NCBI RefSeq assembly: GCF_004331345.1 | Contig: NZ_SJJZ01000003.1 | Span: 372,001 to 436,000 of the forward strand | Source of the DNA: Kribbella soli | GTDB lineage: Bacteria > Actinomycetota > Actinomycetes > Propionibacteriales > Kribbellaceae | Direction: 5' to 3' | Length of the DNA stretch: 64,000 nucleotides | Shown here: positions 43,479 to 51,799 of the stretch, piece by piece | Layout: the number at the start of each line of letters is the position of its first letter | Position numbering within the stretch: the stretch's first letter is position 1 | Position numbers and translations under genes: made by a program | The notes under the pieces: generated by a model | What the model was told of the DNA's origin: nothing | Databases searched by the model: none | What the model saw: the letters and a program-made list of their open reading frames with translations, nothing else

Positions 43479-44220
43479 GCACCAGCATCGTCGCGGAGTA
43501 GACCGGCATCGCCCGATCCGGATCCCGCTCCGCGTCCTCGGCGAACCTGGCGAACCCGGACTCGATCTCGTCCGCCGGCAGGTGCTCGAACGTCGACAGC
43601 GCGCGATGGCTGAGCCGCTCGTACCGCTCCCGCAGCGTGCGCGGCTCCTCGGCGGTGATCTCGACGACGTCGTCGCCCGGCGTCAGCCCGGCCTCGACCG
43701 CGAGCGCCTGCGCCGCGGACAACGAGATGTACATCGCGGCGTCGACCTCCCGTGCGGACGGGAAGTACTCGTACCAGAACAGGTCCGGCATCAGGTCCGC
43801 GAACTGCGTGCGCAGCAGCGCCACTCCCCCGGGCCGCAGCACCCGGCGTACCTCCCGGAGTCCCTGCAACGGATCTGGGAAGTGATGGAACGACAGGAAC
43901 ATCAGCACCGCGTCGACCGATGCCTCAGGCAACGGAATGTCCTCGGCGGCGCCCTTCAGGTACGTCACACCCGGATGCGGCGCCTCCTCGGCCGCCGCAC
44001 GCATCCGGTCCGACGGCTCCACGCCGTACACCTGGCCCTGGAACCGCGCGGCCAGACCCGGGGTGAGCCGACCGGTTCCACTGCCCAGATCGAGGACGTC
44101 CAACGGGCGCCGCTCCGGGAGGTACGTCGCGAACGCGCTGGTCCAACGCTCTACCTCGGCGGGCGAGATCCCCCGGCCCGCGACGTACACACTGCCCATC
44201 CGACCGTTGTAGTCGACCAT
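43462..44220 (-). CDS. Class I SAM-dependent methyltransferase
   Basis: A 252-residue Rossmann methyltransferase. SAM motif I is VLDLGSGTGRLT (about 42-53), motif II region GVEPSDRM, motif III LKGAAEDIPLPEASVDAVL, and a post-motif LREVRRVLRPGGVALL, resembling UbiE/Methyltransf_11. The C-terminal half is less typical. The small-molecule substrate is unknown. It is convergent with the P450 gene and shares 17 nt with it. Confidence 0.92.
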   Translation of the reverse strand: MVDYNGRMGSVYVAGRGISPAEVERWTSAFATYLPERRPLDVLDLGSGTGRLTPGLAARFQGQVYGVEPSDRMRAAAEEAPHPGVTYLKGAAEDIPLPEASVDAVLMFLSFHHFPDPLQGLREVRRVLRPGGVALLRTQFADLMPDLFWYEYFPSAREVDAAMYISLSAAQALAVEAGLTPGDDVVEITAEEPRTLRERYERLSHRALSTFEHLPADEIESGFARFAEDAERDPDRAMPVYSATMLVLTRPS

Positions 44221-44229
44221 GGCTAGAGG

Positions 44230-44676
44230 TTATCCGCCTTGCCCGAGCATTGCGGCGAAGGACAGCAGCGCCGCTAGCAGTGCCAGGACTGCGGCGGCGT
44301 ACGCGACGATGGTCGTGGACAGCGCAAAGGTGCGGCCGGTCGGCCGGTCACGTTCCTCTTTGCGGACCGCGTGTGCACAGCGAACGGCCGCGATGCCGAC
44401 CAGCAGGCCGGGTATGGGTTGGAGCAGAAAACCGGGCGAGTCGAACTGCGGGTCCGAGTACGCGAGGTCGGACATCGTCGTGAAGGCGGCCCAGATCACC
44501 AGCGGCGTCGACAATGCGAGCAGGACGGCAGCCGGAGCAGCCGGCACCCACAGCGGACCGTCGGGCGTCGACGCACCCACCGACGGGCGGCGACGGCGGC
44601 TCGCGGCAATCACTGCCACCAGGCCGATGGCGACCAACCCGATGAACGACCACAGAGCGACGTTGTCCCGTTGCAC
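44230..44676 (-). CDS. Hypothetical four-helix membrane protein
   Basis: A 148-residue protein with about four hydrophobic segments: near 6-24, 45-67, 85-100 and 122-142, separated by a basic RRRRP loop and KEERDRPTGR. I do not recognise a family. GTG 44676 is preferred because a GGGAGGTGG ribosome site lies just upstream; the open frame continues into the TauE gene in a different frame. It stands between the methyltransferase and the permease on the same strand. Confidence 0.7.
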   Translation of the reverse strand: MQRDNVALWSFIGLVAIGLVAVIAASRRRRPSVGASTPDGPLWVPAAPAAVLLALSTPLVIWAAFTTMSDLAYSDPQFDSPGFLLQPIPGLLVGIAAVRCAHAVRKEERDRPTGRTFALSTTIVAYAAAVLALLAALLSFAAMLGQGG

Positions 44677-44717
44677 GGCCCCCCACCTCCCCCGCCACCT
44701 ACGGTACAGACGCAGCG

Positions 44718-45494
44718 TCAGGCGAAGAAGACGTCGTACGCGAGGCGCAGGATCAGCGCCGAGACCACGACCAGGAAGATCACCCGCACGAACTTGCTGC
44801 CGCGCGCGACCGCCGTCCGGGCGCCGAGCAGCCCGCCGAGCATGTTGGCGGCGCCCATGATCAGGCCGAGCCTCCACAGCGGTGCGCCGCTCAGCGCGAA
44901 CACCGCGATCGCGCCCAGGTTCGTGGCCACGTTGGCGATCTTCGCCTTCGCGCTCGCCTGCAGGAAGTTGTACCCGAGCAGGCCGACCAGCGCGAAGATC
45001 AGGAACGACCCGGTCCCCGGCCCGACCGCGCCGTCGTAGAAGCCGATCAGTACGCCGACGCCGCTGGCCGCGAGGTAGTGGTCCCGGCCGTCGAACCGCA
45101 GCGCGGTGCGGGCGCCGAGGGACGGCTTCATCGCGGTGTAGATCGCGACCGCCACGAGCAGCACCAGGACGATCGGCTTGAACCACGACATCGGAATCCT
45201 GGTCGCCACCAGGGCGCCGGCCGCGGCGCCGAGCCCGGCCAGGATCGCCATCGGAAGCACGGTTTTACGGTCCGGACGCACCTTCACACCGAACGTGACC
45301 GCACTGGTCGCCGTACCGAACAACGACGAGATCTTGTTGGTCGACAGGATCTGCGCCGGCGACGCGTTCGGCAGCCCGAGCAGCATCGCGGGCAGTTGCA
45401 GCAACCCGCCACCGCCGACCACCGCATCGATCCAGCCGGCCGCGAAGGCGGCGATCACCAGGAACAACAACATCAGCAACGAGACATCAGGCAC
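44718..45494 (-). CDS. TauE/SafE (TSUP) family permease
   Basis: A 258-residue membrane protein with eight or so helices and the internal duplication of the TSUP family. The first half has GWIDAVVGGGGLLQLPAM and the second IGFYDGAVGPGTGSFLIFALV, each with the characteristic glycine-rich re-entrant segment. Members move sulfite, sulfoacetate, taurine-derived or other organosulfur anions. GTG start at 45494. No sulfur-metabolism gene is adjacent, so the substrate is open. Confidence 0.93.
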   Translation of the reverse strand: MPDVSLLMLLFLVIAAFAAGWIDAVVGGGGLLQLPAMLLGLPNASPAQILSTNKISSLFGTATSAVTFGVKVRPDRKTVLPMAILAGLGAAAGALVATRIPMSWFKPIVLVLLVAVAIYTAMKPSLGARTALRFDGRDHYLAASGVGVLIGFYDGAVGPGTGSFLIFALVGLLGYNFLQASAKAKIANVATNLGAIAVFALSGAPLWRLGLIMGAANMLGGLLGARTAVARGSKFVRVIFLVVVSALILRLAYDVFFA

Positions 45495-45599
45495 AGCGGC
45501 AATTCCTCACGCCCCGATGATCCGGTAAGGGCGTAGTACGGCTCAACCCTTACACCGTCGAGTGAGAGACAAACCACGTCCGCGGTGCGACAGTGAGCC

Positions 45600-46400
45600 A
45601 TGGCGTCCTCGATCCTGCCGCCGGAGGGTGAGACCCTCGCCACCGGCTGGGAGCCGGACCTCGCGCCGGCCGATTCGCTGATCCGCCAGGCCGTGCTCGT
45701 GCACGCGTCCTGGGCGGTCGATGCGGCCCGCCGGGCGGGCAAGCCCTGGTACGAGAGCGACACGTGGGCCGGCGGGATCCTCGGTGAGCGCGGTGCGCTG
45801 ACGAACTGGGTCGTGCCGAAGCAGCCCGTCGATCCGGCCGGGATCGTCGCCGAGGTCGCGCGGGAGCTGCCCGGCGACGCGCCGTACCTGTTCGTCAGCG
45901 CCTGGCCGACCGGCGACCTGCGCGGGTCCGGGCTCGCACTGGCCGGGCATCCGCCGCTGATGCTGCGGCTCCCGCAAACCACGACCACTCCCCCGGTGAC
46001 CGATCTCGAGGTCCGCCAGGTGACGGACGCCGCCGGTCTGGCCGACGCCGAGCGGGTGCTCGTCGATGGCTACCCGCTGCCGGAGCTGCAGCCGTTCCGC
46101 GCCGGCGCCGTCTACGTGCCGTCCTTCCTCGACGGGTCGGACGTCTGGGTCGGGTACGACGGCGACGTACCGCTGGCGACCGCAACGGCGCACAGCGCGG
46201 CCGGGCTCACTGTCGTCGAGAACGTCGCGGTGATGCCCGCGGCCCGGGGTCGCGGCGCCGGTGCGGCCGTCACCTGGGCGGCGACCACGGCGTACCCCGA
46301 CCAGCCGGCGGTCCTCATCGCATCCGACGACGGCCAGCCCGTGTACGAACGCCTGGGATATCTGCGCGTGGTGCGGTGGACCGTCTGGGTGCGGCCCTGA
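45600..46400 (+). CDS. GNAT-family N-acetyltransferase
   Basis: A 266-residue protein. The C-terminal 130 residues form a GNAT domain with VENVAVMPAARGRGAGAAV as acetyl-CoA loop and LIASDDGQPVYERLGY as the last strand-helix unit. The N-terminal half is uncharacteristic. The ATG at 45600 follows a 105-bp gap from the divergent TauE gene. The substrate is unknown. Confidence 0.85.
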   Translation: MASSILPPEGETLATGWEPDLAPADSLIRQAVLVHASWAVDAARRAGKPWYESDTWAGGILGERGALTNWVVPKQPVDPAGIVAEVARELPGDAPYLFVSAWPTGDLRGSGLALAGHPPLMLRLPQTTTTPPVTDLEVRQVTDAAGLADAERVLVDGYPLPELQPFRAGAVYVPSFLDGSDVWVGYDGDVPLATATAHSAAGLTVVENVAVMPAARGRGAGAAVTWAATTAYPDQPAVLIASDDGQPVYERLGYLRVVRWTVWVRP

Positions 46401-46424
46401 CACCTCGTCCGGGAGAATGGCGGA

Positions 46425-46808
46425 GTGAAGTTTCTACTGCTGATCCACAACAACCTCGAGGCGCTCAAGGGATTCACCGAGCAGCAACTGGTCGAGATGT
46501 CCGGCGGGCGGGAGCACATCGCGACGCTCGCACGCGACCTGATGACAACCGGTGAGCTGGTATCGGTCCTCGGGCTGAACGAGCCCGGCGAGGAGAAGGA
46601 GGTCCAACTGGTCGCCGGTACGCCGGTCATCTCCGACCGGCCGTTCCTGGAGACGAAGGAGTACCTGGCAGGCGCGATGGTGCTGCACTGCGCGTCGGTG
46701 GAGCGGGCGCTGGAGATCGCGGCGCTGATCCCGCTGGCACAGTTCCGTCGCGTCCAACTGCGCGAGATCCGGCTCGACCAGGACGACTTCCTGGCAGAGC
46801 TCGGCTAG
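46425..46808 (+). CDS. YCII/DGPF-domain protein partnered with ECF sigma factor
   Basis: A 127-residue YCII-like ferredoxin-fold protein. It begins MKFLLLIHNN and ends in the SVERALEIAALIPLAQFRRVQLREIR pattern of DGPF proteins. Such genes are the conserved partners of group ECF42 sigma factors, and here the sigma gene starts 2 nt after the stop. Exact function is unknown; in many actinobacteria these are the main targets of the neighbouring sigma factor. GTG start at 46425. Confidence 0.9.
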   Translation: MKFLLLIHNNLEALKGFTEQQLVEMSGGREHIATLARDLMTTGELVSVLGLNEPGEEKEVQLVAGTPVISDRPFLETKEYLAGAMVLHCASVERALEIAALIPLAQFRRVQLREIRLDQDDFLAELG

Positions 46809-46810
46809 TA

Positions 46811-48028
46811 GTGAGTGAGCTCGAGGCGGCGATCCGGGCGGCGGCGCCGCGGGCGCTGGCCGCGCTGGTCCGGCGGTACGGCGTGTTCGACCAGTGCGAG
46901 GACGCGGTGCAGGAGGCGCTGCTCGAAGCGTTCGTGCAGTGGCGTGCGAACGGCGTACCGGAGCAGCCGATCGGCTGGCTGATCAGCGTCGCGGCGCGGC
47001 GGATGATGGACGGCTGGCGGCGGGACAACGCGCGCCGGCAGCGCGAACTGAACGACTACCTACGAGCGCCGGCCGATCAGTACGACCCCGACGATTACCA
47101 CGAGGACGCCGACGACACGGTCCGGCTCCTCGTGCTGTGCTGTCATCCGGAGCTGACACCCGCGTCGCAGATCGCGCTGACGTTGCGCTCGGTGGGTGGC
47201 CTGACGACCGCCGAGGTGGCGGCCGCTCTGCTCGTCAGCGAGACCACCGTCGCCCAACGCATCAGCCGCGCGAAGCGACAGCTCAACGACGCACGTTTCG
47301 AGGTGCCGACGGCGGAGGAGTACGACGTGCGGATGCGCGCCGTACTGCAGGTGCTCTACCTGATCTTCAACGAGGGACACACCGCCAGCGCCGGCGACTC
47401 GTTGCAGCGCGTGGATCTGGCCGAGGAGGCGTTGCGGATCACCCGCCTGCTCTGTCAGGCCACCGGCGAGGCCGGAGAGGTGGCCGGCCTGCTGGCGTTG
47501 ATGATCCTCACCCACGCCCGCCGGGACGCGCGGACCGGCCCCGGTGGCAACCTGATCCCGGCCGATCGACAGGACCGATCCCGCTGGTACGCCGACGAGA
47601 TCGCCCAGGGCATCCGCATCGTCGAGGAGACACTGCGCACCGGTGCCGTCGGCCCGTACCAACTGGAGGCTGCGATCGCGGCCGTGCACAGCGAGGCCGA
47701 CTCGGTCGAGACCACCGACTGGGAACAGATCGCCGGGCTGTACCGGATCCTCGAGAAGATCGACCCGAGCCCGATGGTGACACTCGGGTCCGCGGTCGCC
47801 GTCGCGATGACCGACGGCCCGGACGCCGGCATCGCGATCGTCGAAGGTCTCGCTGACGACCGGTACCTCGGTGACCACCACCGCCGGCTGTCCGTCCTCG
47901 CTCACCTCCACGAGCTCGCCGGCCGCCCGGACATGGCCCGCTCCAACTACCTCGCGGCACTGGAGCGGACCCGGAACACGGCCGAGCAGAACTATCTCCG
48001 CGACCGCATCGCCCACCTCATCAGGTGA
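46811..48028 (+). CDS. ECF42-type RNA polymerase sigma factor with C-terminal extension
   Basis: A 405-residue sigma factor. Region 2 (about 10-75; QCEDAVQEALLEAFVQW) and region 4 (about 115-165; TLRSVGGLTTAEVAAALLVSETTVAQRISRAKRQL) are followed by a long helical C-terminal domain (about 175-405) with TPR-like repeats characteristic of ECF42. There is no anti-sigma gene; the extension is thought to regulate activity itself. GTG 46811 lies directly behind the YCII gene. Its 3' end overlaps the flavin oxidoreductase gene by 37 nt in convergent orientation. Confidence 0.93.
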   Translation: MSELEAAIRAAAPRALAALVRRYGVFDQCEDAVQEALLEAFVQWRANGVPEQPIGWLISVAARRMMDGWRRDNARRQRELNDYLRAPADQYDPDDYHEDADDTVRLLVLCCHPELTPASQIALTLRSVGGLTTAEVAAALLVSETTVAQRISRAKRQLNDARFEVPTAEEYDVRMRAVLQVLYLIFNEGHTASAGDSLQRVDLAEEALRITRLLCQATGEAGEVAGLLALMILTHARRDARTGPGGNLIPADRQDRSRWYADEIAQGIRIVEETLRTGAVGPYQLEAAIAAVHSEADSVETTDWEQIAGLYRILEKIDPSPMVTLGSAVAVAMTDGPDAGIAIVEGLADDRYLGDHHRRLSVLAHLHELAGRPDMARSNYLAALERTRNTAEQNYLRDRIAHLIR

Positions 48029-49380
48029 CGACGGCCGCCCGTCCACTCCGGACGCGGCGGCACGCTCAGCGCGCTGCGGAACACGTGGCCCGGGTCTACC
48101 GACTGCTTGAGCGCGGCCAGCCGGGTCCGGTGCTGCTCCGGGAAGCAGCTGTCCAGGTCGGCGTCGGTCGGGTCGGAGATGAAGTTCAGGTAGGCGCCGT
48201 CCGGCTTCAGCGACCGCCACAGGGCGTCGAAGTCCTTGGGCTGCTGGGTTCCTTGCTGCTCGGGCGATCCCATCAGCACCGAGTTGACCAGGAACCGCGC
48301 GTCGCGGTGCGCGAACGCGGTCGCGTCCGCCGGCATCGCGCCGTACGCACCGCCGAGCGACCGGATCTCGATCGCGAGTCCGGGGATCCGCGGGCGGGCC
48401 TCCAGCAGCTTTTGGCCCAACTTCGGCGACCAGCTGTTGTAGAAGCCGTTGCGGATCCGCGGGCGCCAGTCCGCCGGCATCGACATGTCGGAGAACACGT
48501 CGGCGTACGGGACCTCGGACACCTTCTCGGTGAGCAGCGAGCCGAGGTGACGCAGCGGTTCGAGGATGGGGTCCACCTCGCCGGTGACGCACACCATGAT
48601 GGCGACCGGGACCTGCCGGTCGGCCATCATCGTCGGCGCCAGCTGCAGCGACGACGTGAGCTCCTCGGGCGCGTCCGCGGCGTACTCCGCCCAGCCCTGG
48701 AGCACCTGCTCCGCCTGTGTCCACGGGTACAGCAGGGTGCCGAAGTGCACGGTCGGCCGGCGTACGGCGGTGATGTCGTACGACGTGACGATGCCGAGGC
48801 CGCCCGCCGCGCCGCGTAGTCCCCAGAACAATTCTGGTTCCGTGGCGGCGTCGACCCGGCGTACCGAACCGTCCGCGGTGACCACCTCGGCGGAGACCAC
48901 GTTGTCGATCGCCAGCCCGTGCTTGCGGACCATCCACCCGATGCCGCCGCCTGCCATCAACCCGCCGACACCGACGCTCGCCGTGTCGCCGGACGAGATC
49001 GCCAGACCGACCTTGCCCAGCCGCTCGGCAACCCGCCCCCAGGTGGCGCCGGTACCGATCCGCACCACGTCGTCCGGCAGCACCCTGACCTCGTCCATCG
49101 GCCGTACGTCGATCACGACCCCGCCGTCGTTCGTGCCGAATCCGGCCGCGTGGTGCCCGCCGCTGCGGACCGCGATCGGCAGGTCGTGCGTCTCGGCGTA
49201 CTTCAAGGCCGCCACCACGTCGTTCGCGCCCGTGCACCGCACGACGACCTGCGGCCGCCCCTCGGCCGTCATCACCCGTCCGGCGTCCGGGTACCCCGGG
49301 TCCCCGTCCACGAGTACGTCGCCCGCGACGGCCTCCCGCAGCCCGTCGATCCCCCGCCCAACCAGCACAGATTCCCTCAT
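47992..49380 (-). CDS. FAD-dependent BBE-type oxidoreductase
   Basis: A 462-residue flavoprotein of the berberine-bridge/6-hydroxynicotine oxidase group: FAD_binding_4 domain with the flavinylation histidine in RSGGHHAAGFG, and a C-terminal BBE segment ending DPGHVFRSALSVP. The second covalent cysteine of bicovalent members is not seen (SGDTASVGVGG has T/A there), so one covalent FAD bond is predicted. It has no signal peptide. ATG 49380 has GGGAG 6 nt upstream. The substrate is unknown; many relatives act in secondary metabolism. Confidence 0.92.
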   Translation of the reverse strand: MRESVLVGRGIDGLREAVAGDVLVDGDPGYPDAGRVMTAEGRPQVVVRCTGANDVVAALKYAETHDLPIAVRSGGHHAAGFGTNDGGVVIDVRPMDEVRVLPDDVVRIGTGATWGRVAERLGKVGLAISSGDTASVGVGGLMAGGGIGWMVRKHGLAIDNVVSAEVVTADGSVRRVDAATEPELFWGLRGAAGGLGIVTSYDITAVRRPTVHFGTLLYPWTQAEQVLQGWAEYAADAPEELTSSLQLAPTMMADRQVPVAIMVCVTGEVDPILEPLRHLGSLLTEKVSEVPYADVFSDMSMPADWRPRIRNGFYNSWSPKLGQKLLEARPRIPGLAIEIRSLGGAYGAMPADATAFAHRDARFLVNSVLMGSPEQQGTQQPKDFDALWRSLKPDGAYLNFISDPTDADLDSCFPEQHRTRLAALKQSVDPGHVFRSALSVPPRPEWTGGRRHLMRWAMRSRR

Positions 49381-49479
49381 CGTCAACTCCCTAGCTCCCG
49401 GACGCCCCCTCAGGCGTCACACCCCGGGATCGGAGCCGATCGACGTTCCTCGACATCACATGCCAAGAAAATGCGCAGA

Positions 49480-49519
49480 AAAATCCGGCCCCGCTCCCCT
49501 TGATGGGGAACGGGGCCGG
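49480..49519 (-). terminator. Intrinsic terminator of proS
   Basis: CCGGCCCCG (49485-49493) pairs with CGGGGCCGG (49511-49519), and TCCCC (49495-49499) with GGGGA (49505-49509) inside. On the transcribed minus strand it is followed by ATTTTTC, a proper U-tract. It lies 16 bases after the proS stop codon and is the clearest rho-independent terminator in the window. Confidence 0.85.
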
Positions 49520-49535
49520 TGGGGAACCGGGATGG

Positions 49536-51299
49536 TCAGCTGCGGACCGTGGTGACCAGGTGGTCGACGACGTCCGCGACCGGGATGTCGGCACGTTCGC
49601 CGGTGCGGCGGTTCTTGACCTCGACGGTGCCGTCGGCGAGACCCTTGCCGACCACGGCGATGGTCGGTACGCCGATCAGCTCGGCGTCCTTGAACTTCAC
49701 GCCGGGCGACACCTTCTCGCGGTCGTCGTAGATCACCGTCAGGCCCCGGGACTCCAGCTCGGCGGCGAGCTCGGCGGCCTTCGCGAACAGCTCCTTGTCC
49801 TTGCCGGTGGCAACCAGGTGCACGTCGGCGGGCGCGATCTCCCGCGGCCACACCAGGCCGAGCTCGTCGTGGTTGCCCTCGGCGATCGCCGCCACCGCAC
49901 GGGTGACCCCGACGCCGTACGAACCCATGGTGACCGTGACGAGCTTGCCGTTCTGGTCGAGGACCTTGAGGTCGAGCGCGTCTGCGTACTTGCGGCCGAG
50001 CTGGAAGATGTGGCCCATCTCGATCCCGCGCGCGGCCTCCAGCGCGCCCGAACCGTCCGGCGCCTGGTCGCCGTCGCGGACCTCGGCGGCCTGGATCGTC
50101 CCGTCCGCGGTGAAGTCCCGGCCGTGCACCAGGTTGACGACGTGGAACCCGGACTTGTCCGCACCGGTCACCCACGCGGACCCCTCGGCCACCCGCGGGT
50201 CGAGCAGGTACCGGATGCCGGAGGTGTTGTCCTTGCCGAGCACGCCCGGACCGATGTAGCCCTTCGCCAGCGACGGGTACTTCTCGAAGTCCGCCTCCTC
50301 GAAGGCCGCCACCTCGGCCGGCTCCACCTGCGCGCCGAGCCGCTTCTCGTCGATCGCGCGGTCCCCGGGGACACCGATCGCGAGCGGCTCGCGGGCACCG
50401 TCGGGGTGCACCAGCATCACGAGCACGTTCTTCAACGTGTCCGCGGCGGTCCACTCGCGGCCGTCGGTCCGCGCGTGCTTCGCGTTCATCGCGTCCACGA
50501 GCGTGTCGATGGTCGGCGTCTCCGGCGTGTCCACGACCTCGGCGGCCGGTACGCCGGACGCGTCGACGGGCGCCGACTGCGGCACCACGACCGCCTCGAC
50601 GTTCGCGGCGTACCCACCCGGGGAGCGGACGAAGGTGTCCTCGCCGTTCTCCGCGATCGCCAGGAACTCCTCGGACCGCGAACCGCCCATCGCGCCGGAC
50701 ATCGCCTGGACGATCACGTAGTCGAAGCCGAGCCGGTCGAAGATCTTGATGTACGCCTCGCGATGCTTCTCGTACGACGCGGCGAGTCCTTCGTCGTCGA
50801 CATCGAACGAGTACGAGTCCTTCATCACGAACTCGCGCCCGCGCAGCACGCCGGCCCGCGGCCGCGCCTCGTCGCGGTACTTGTTCTGGATCTGGTAGAT
50901 CGACAGCGGAAGGTCCTTGTACGACGAGTACAGGTCCTTCACGACCAGCGTGAACATCTCCTCGTGCGTGGGGCCGAGGAGCATGTCGGCGCCCTTGCGG
51001 TCCTTCAGCCGGAAGATGTTCGGCCCGTACTCCGTCCAGCGGCCGGTGGCCTCGTAGGGCTCGCGGGGCAGCAGCGCCGGGAACACCAGCTCCTGCGCGC
51101 CGATCGCGTCCATCTCCTCACGGACGATCCGCTCGACGTTCCGCAGCACTCGCAGGCCGAGCGGCAGCCAGGTGTAGATACCGGGCGCGGCCCGCCGGAT
51201 GTACCCGGCGCGGACGAGCAGCTTGTGGCTCGGGACCTCCGCGTCCGCCGGGTCCTCGCGAAGGGTGCGGAGGAACAACGACGACATACGCAAAATCAC
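49536..51299 (-). CDS. proS: Prolyl-tRNA synthetase
   Basis: Class II aminoacyl-tRNA synthetase of the bacterial type, 587 residues. Motif 1 is near GIYTWLPLGLRVLRNVERIVREEM, motif 2 is FRDE-like in QNKYRDEARPRAGVLRGREF, and motif 3 is MGSYGVGVTR near 435-444. Between motifs 2 and 3 lies the roughly 180-residue INS editing insertion that clears Ala-tRNA(Pro). GTG 51299 gives the MILRMSSLFLRTLRED start typical of actinobacteria; a TTG at 51311 would add four residues. Confidence 0.97.
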   Translation of the reverse strand: MILRMSSLFLRTLREDPADAEVPSHKLLVRAGYIRRAAPGIYTWLPLGLRVLRNVERIVREEMDAIGAQELVFPALLPREPYEATGRWTEYGPNIFRLKDRKGADMLLGPTHEEMFTLVVKDLYSSYKDLPLSIYQIQNKYRDEARPRAGVLRGREFVMKDSYSFDVDDEGLAASYEKHREAYIKIFDRLGFDYVIVQAMSGAMGGSRSEEFLAIAENGEDTFVRSPGGYAANVEAVVVPQSAPVDASGVPAAEVVDTPETPTIDTLVDAMNAKHARTDGREWTAADTLKNVLVMLVHPDGAREPLAIGVPGDRAIDEKRLGAQVEPAEVAAFEEADFEKYPSLAKGYIGPGVLGKDNTSGIRYLLDPRVAEGSAWVTGADKSGFHVVNLVHGRDFTADGTIQAAEVRDGDQAPDGSGALEAARGIEMGHIFQLGRKYADALDLKVLDQNGKLVTVTMGSYGVGVTRAVAAIAEGNHDELGLVWPREIAPADVHLVATGKDKELFAKAAELAAELESRGLTVIYDDREKVSPGVKFKDAELIGVPTIAVVGKGLADGTVEVKNRRTGERADIPVADVVDHLVTTVRS

Positions 51300-51388
51300 G
51301 GGAGTCTCCAAGCGTGCAAAAGTAGATAACCGGACGTCACCGAGAATATCGGTCCGGCGGACATGCTCTCACCACGTTATCCACAGGC

Positions 51389-51763
51389 TCACACCGACTT
51401 GCCCTCGCGGGCGGCTTTCAGCGCCCAGCGGATCAACGGGATCTGCAGCGGCAAGCGCGCGTACGCGATCGTCAGAGCCGTCCGGGAACCCTTGTTCTGC
51501 AGGTCGGCGGCCATCTGGACGTTCGCCGGGAAGACAGCGACCAGCAGCCCGGCGCTCGCCAGCCCGGCCAGCCGCCGGGTCCGCGGGTGCAGCAGTCCGG
51601 CGGCGCAGGCCAGCTCCGCTGCCCCGGAGACGTACACGAGCTCTTTCTTCCGGGGCAGCGGTTTCGGCACGATCTGCTCGAACGGCTCCGGCTTCACGAA
51701 ATGCAAGGTGCCGAGAACGCCGAACAGAACGGCCAAGCCGGTGGTGGTCTTGCTCCGCGACAT
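51389..51763 (-). CDS. DoxX-like membrane protein
   Basis: A 124-residue protein with four predicted helices, matching the short DoxX/DUF417-like group: LAVLFGVLGTLHFVKPEPFEQIVPKPLP, then LVYVSGAAELACAAGLL. It lacks the CGC motif of the MauE-like gene at 1831-2313, so a redox role is not indicated. It is transcribed toward proS, 89 bp ahead of it, and may share its transcript. Physiological role unknown. Confidence 0.85.
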   Translation of the reverse strand: MSRSKTTTGLAVLFGVLGTLHFVKPEPFEQIVPKPLPRKKELVYVSGAAELACAAGLLHPRTRRLAGLASAGLLVAVFPANVQMAADLQNKGSRTALTIAYARLPLQIPLIRWALKAAREGKSV

Positions 51764-51799
51764 GCGCCGGAGCTTACCCGACGGTAATCACGGCAGTAA

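Noticed and set aside
49485..49519. GC-rich inverted repeat as a mobile-element end
   Set aside because: It has the hairpin plus U-tract of an intrinsic terminator and lies right after proS.
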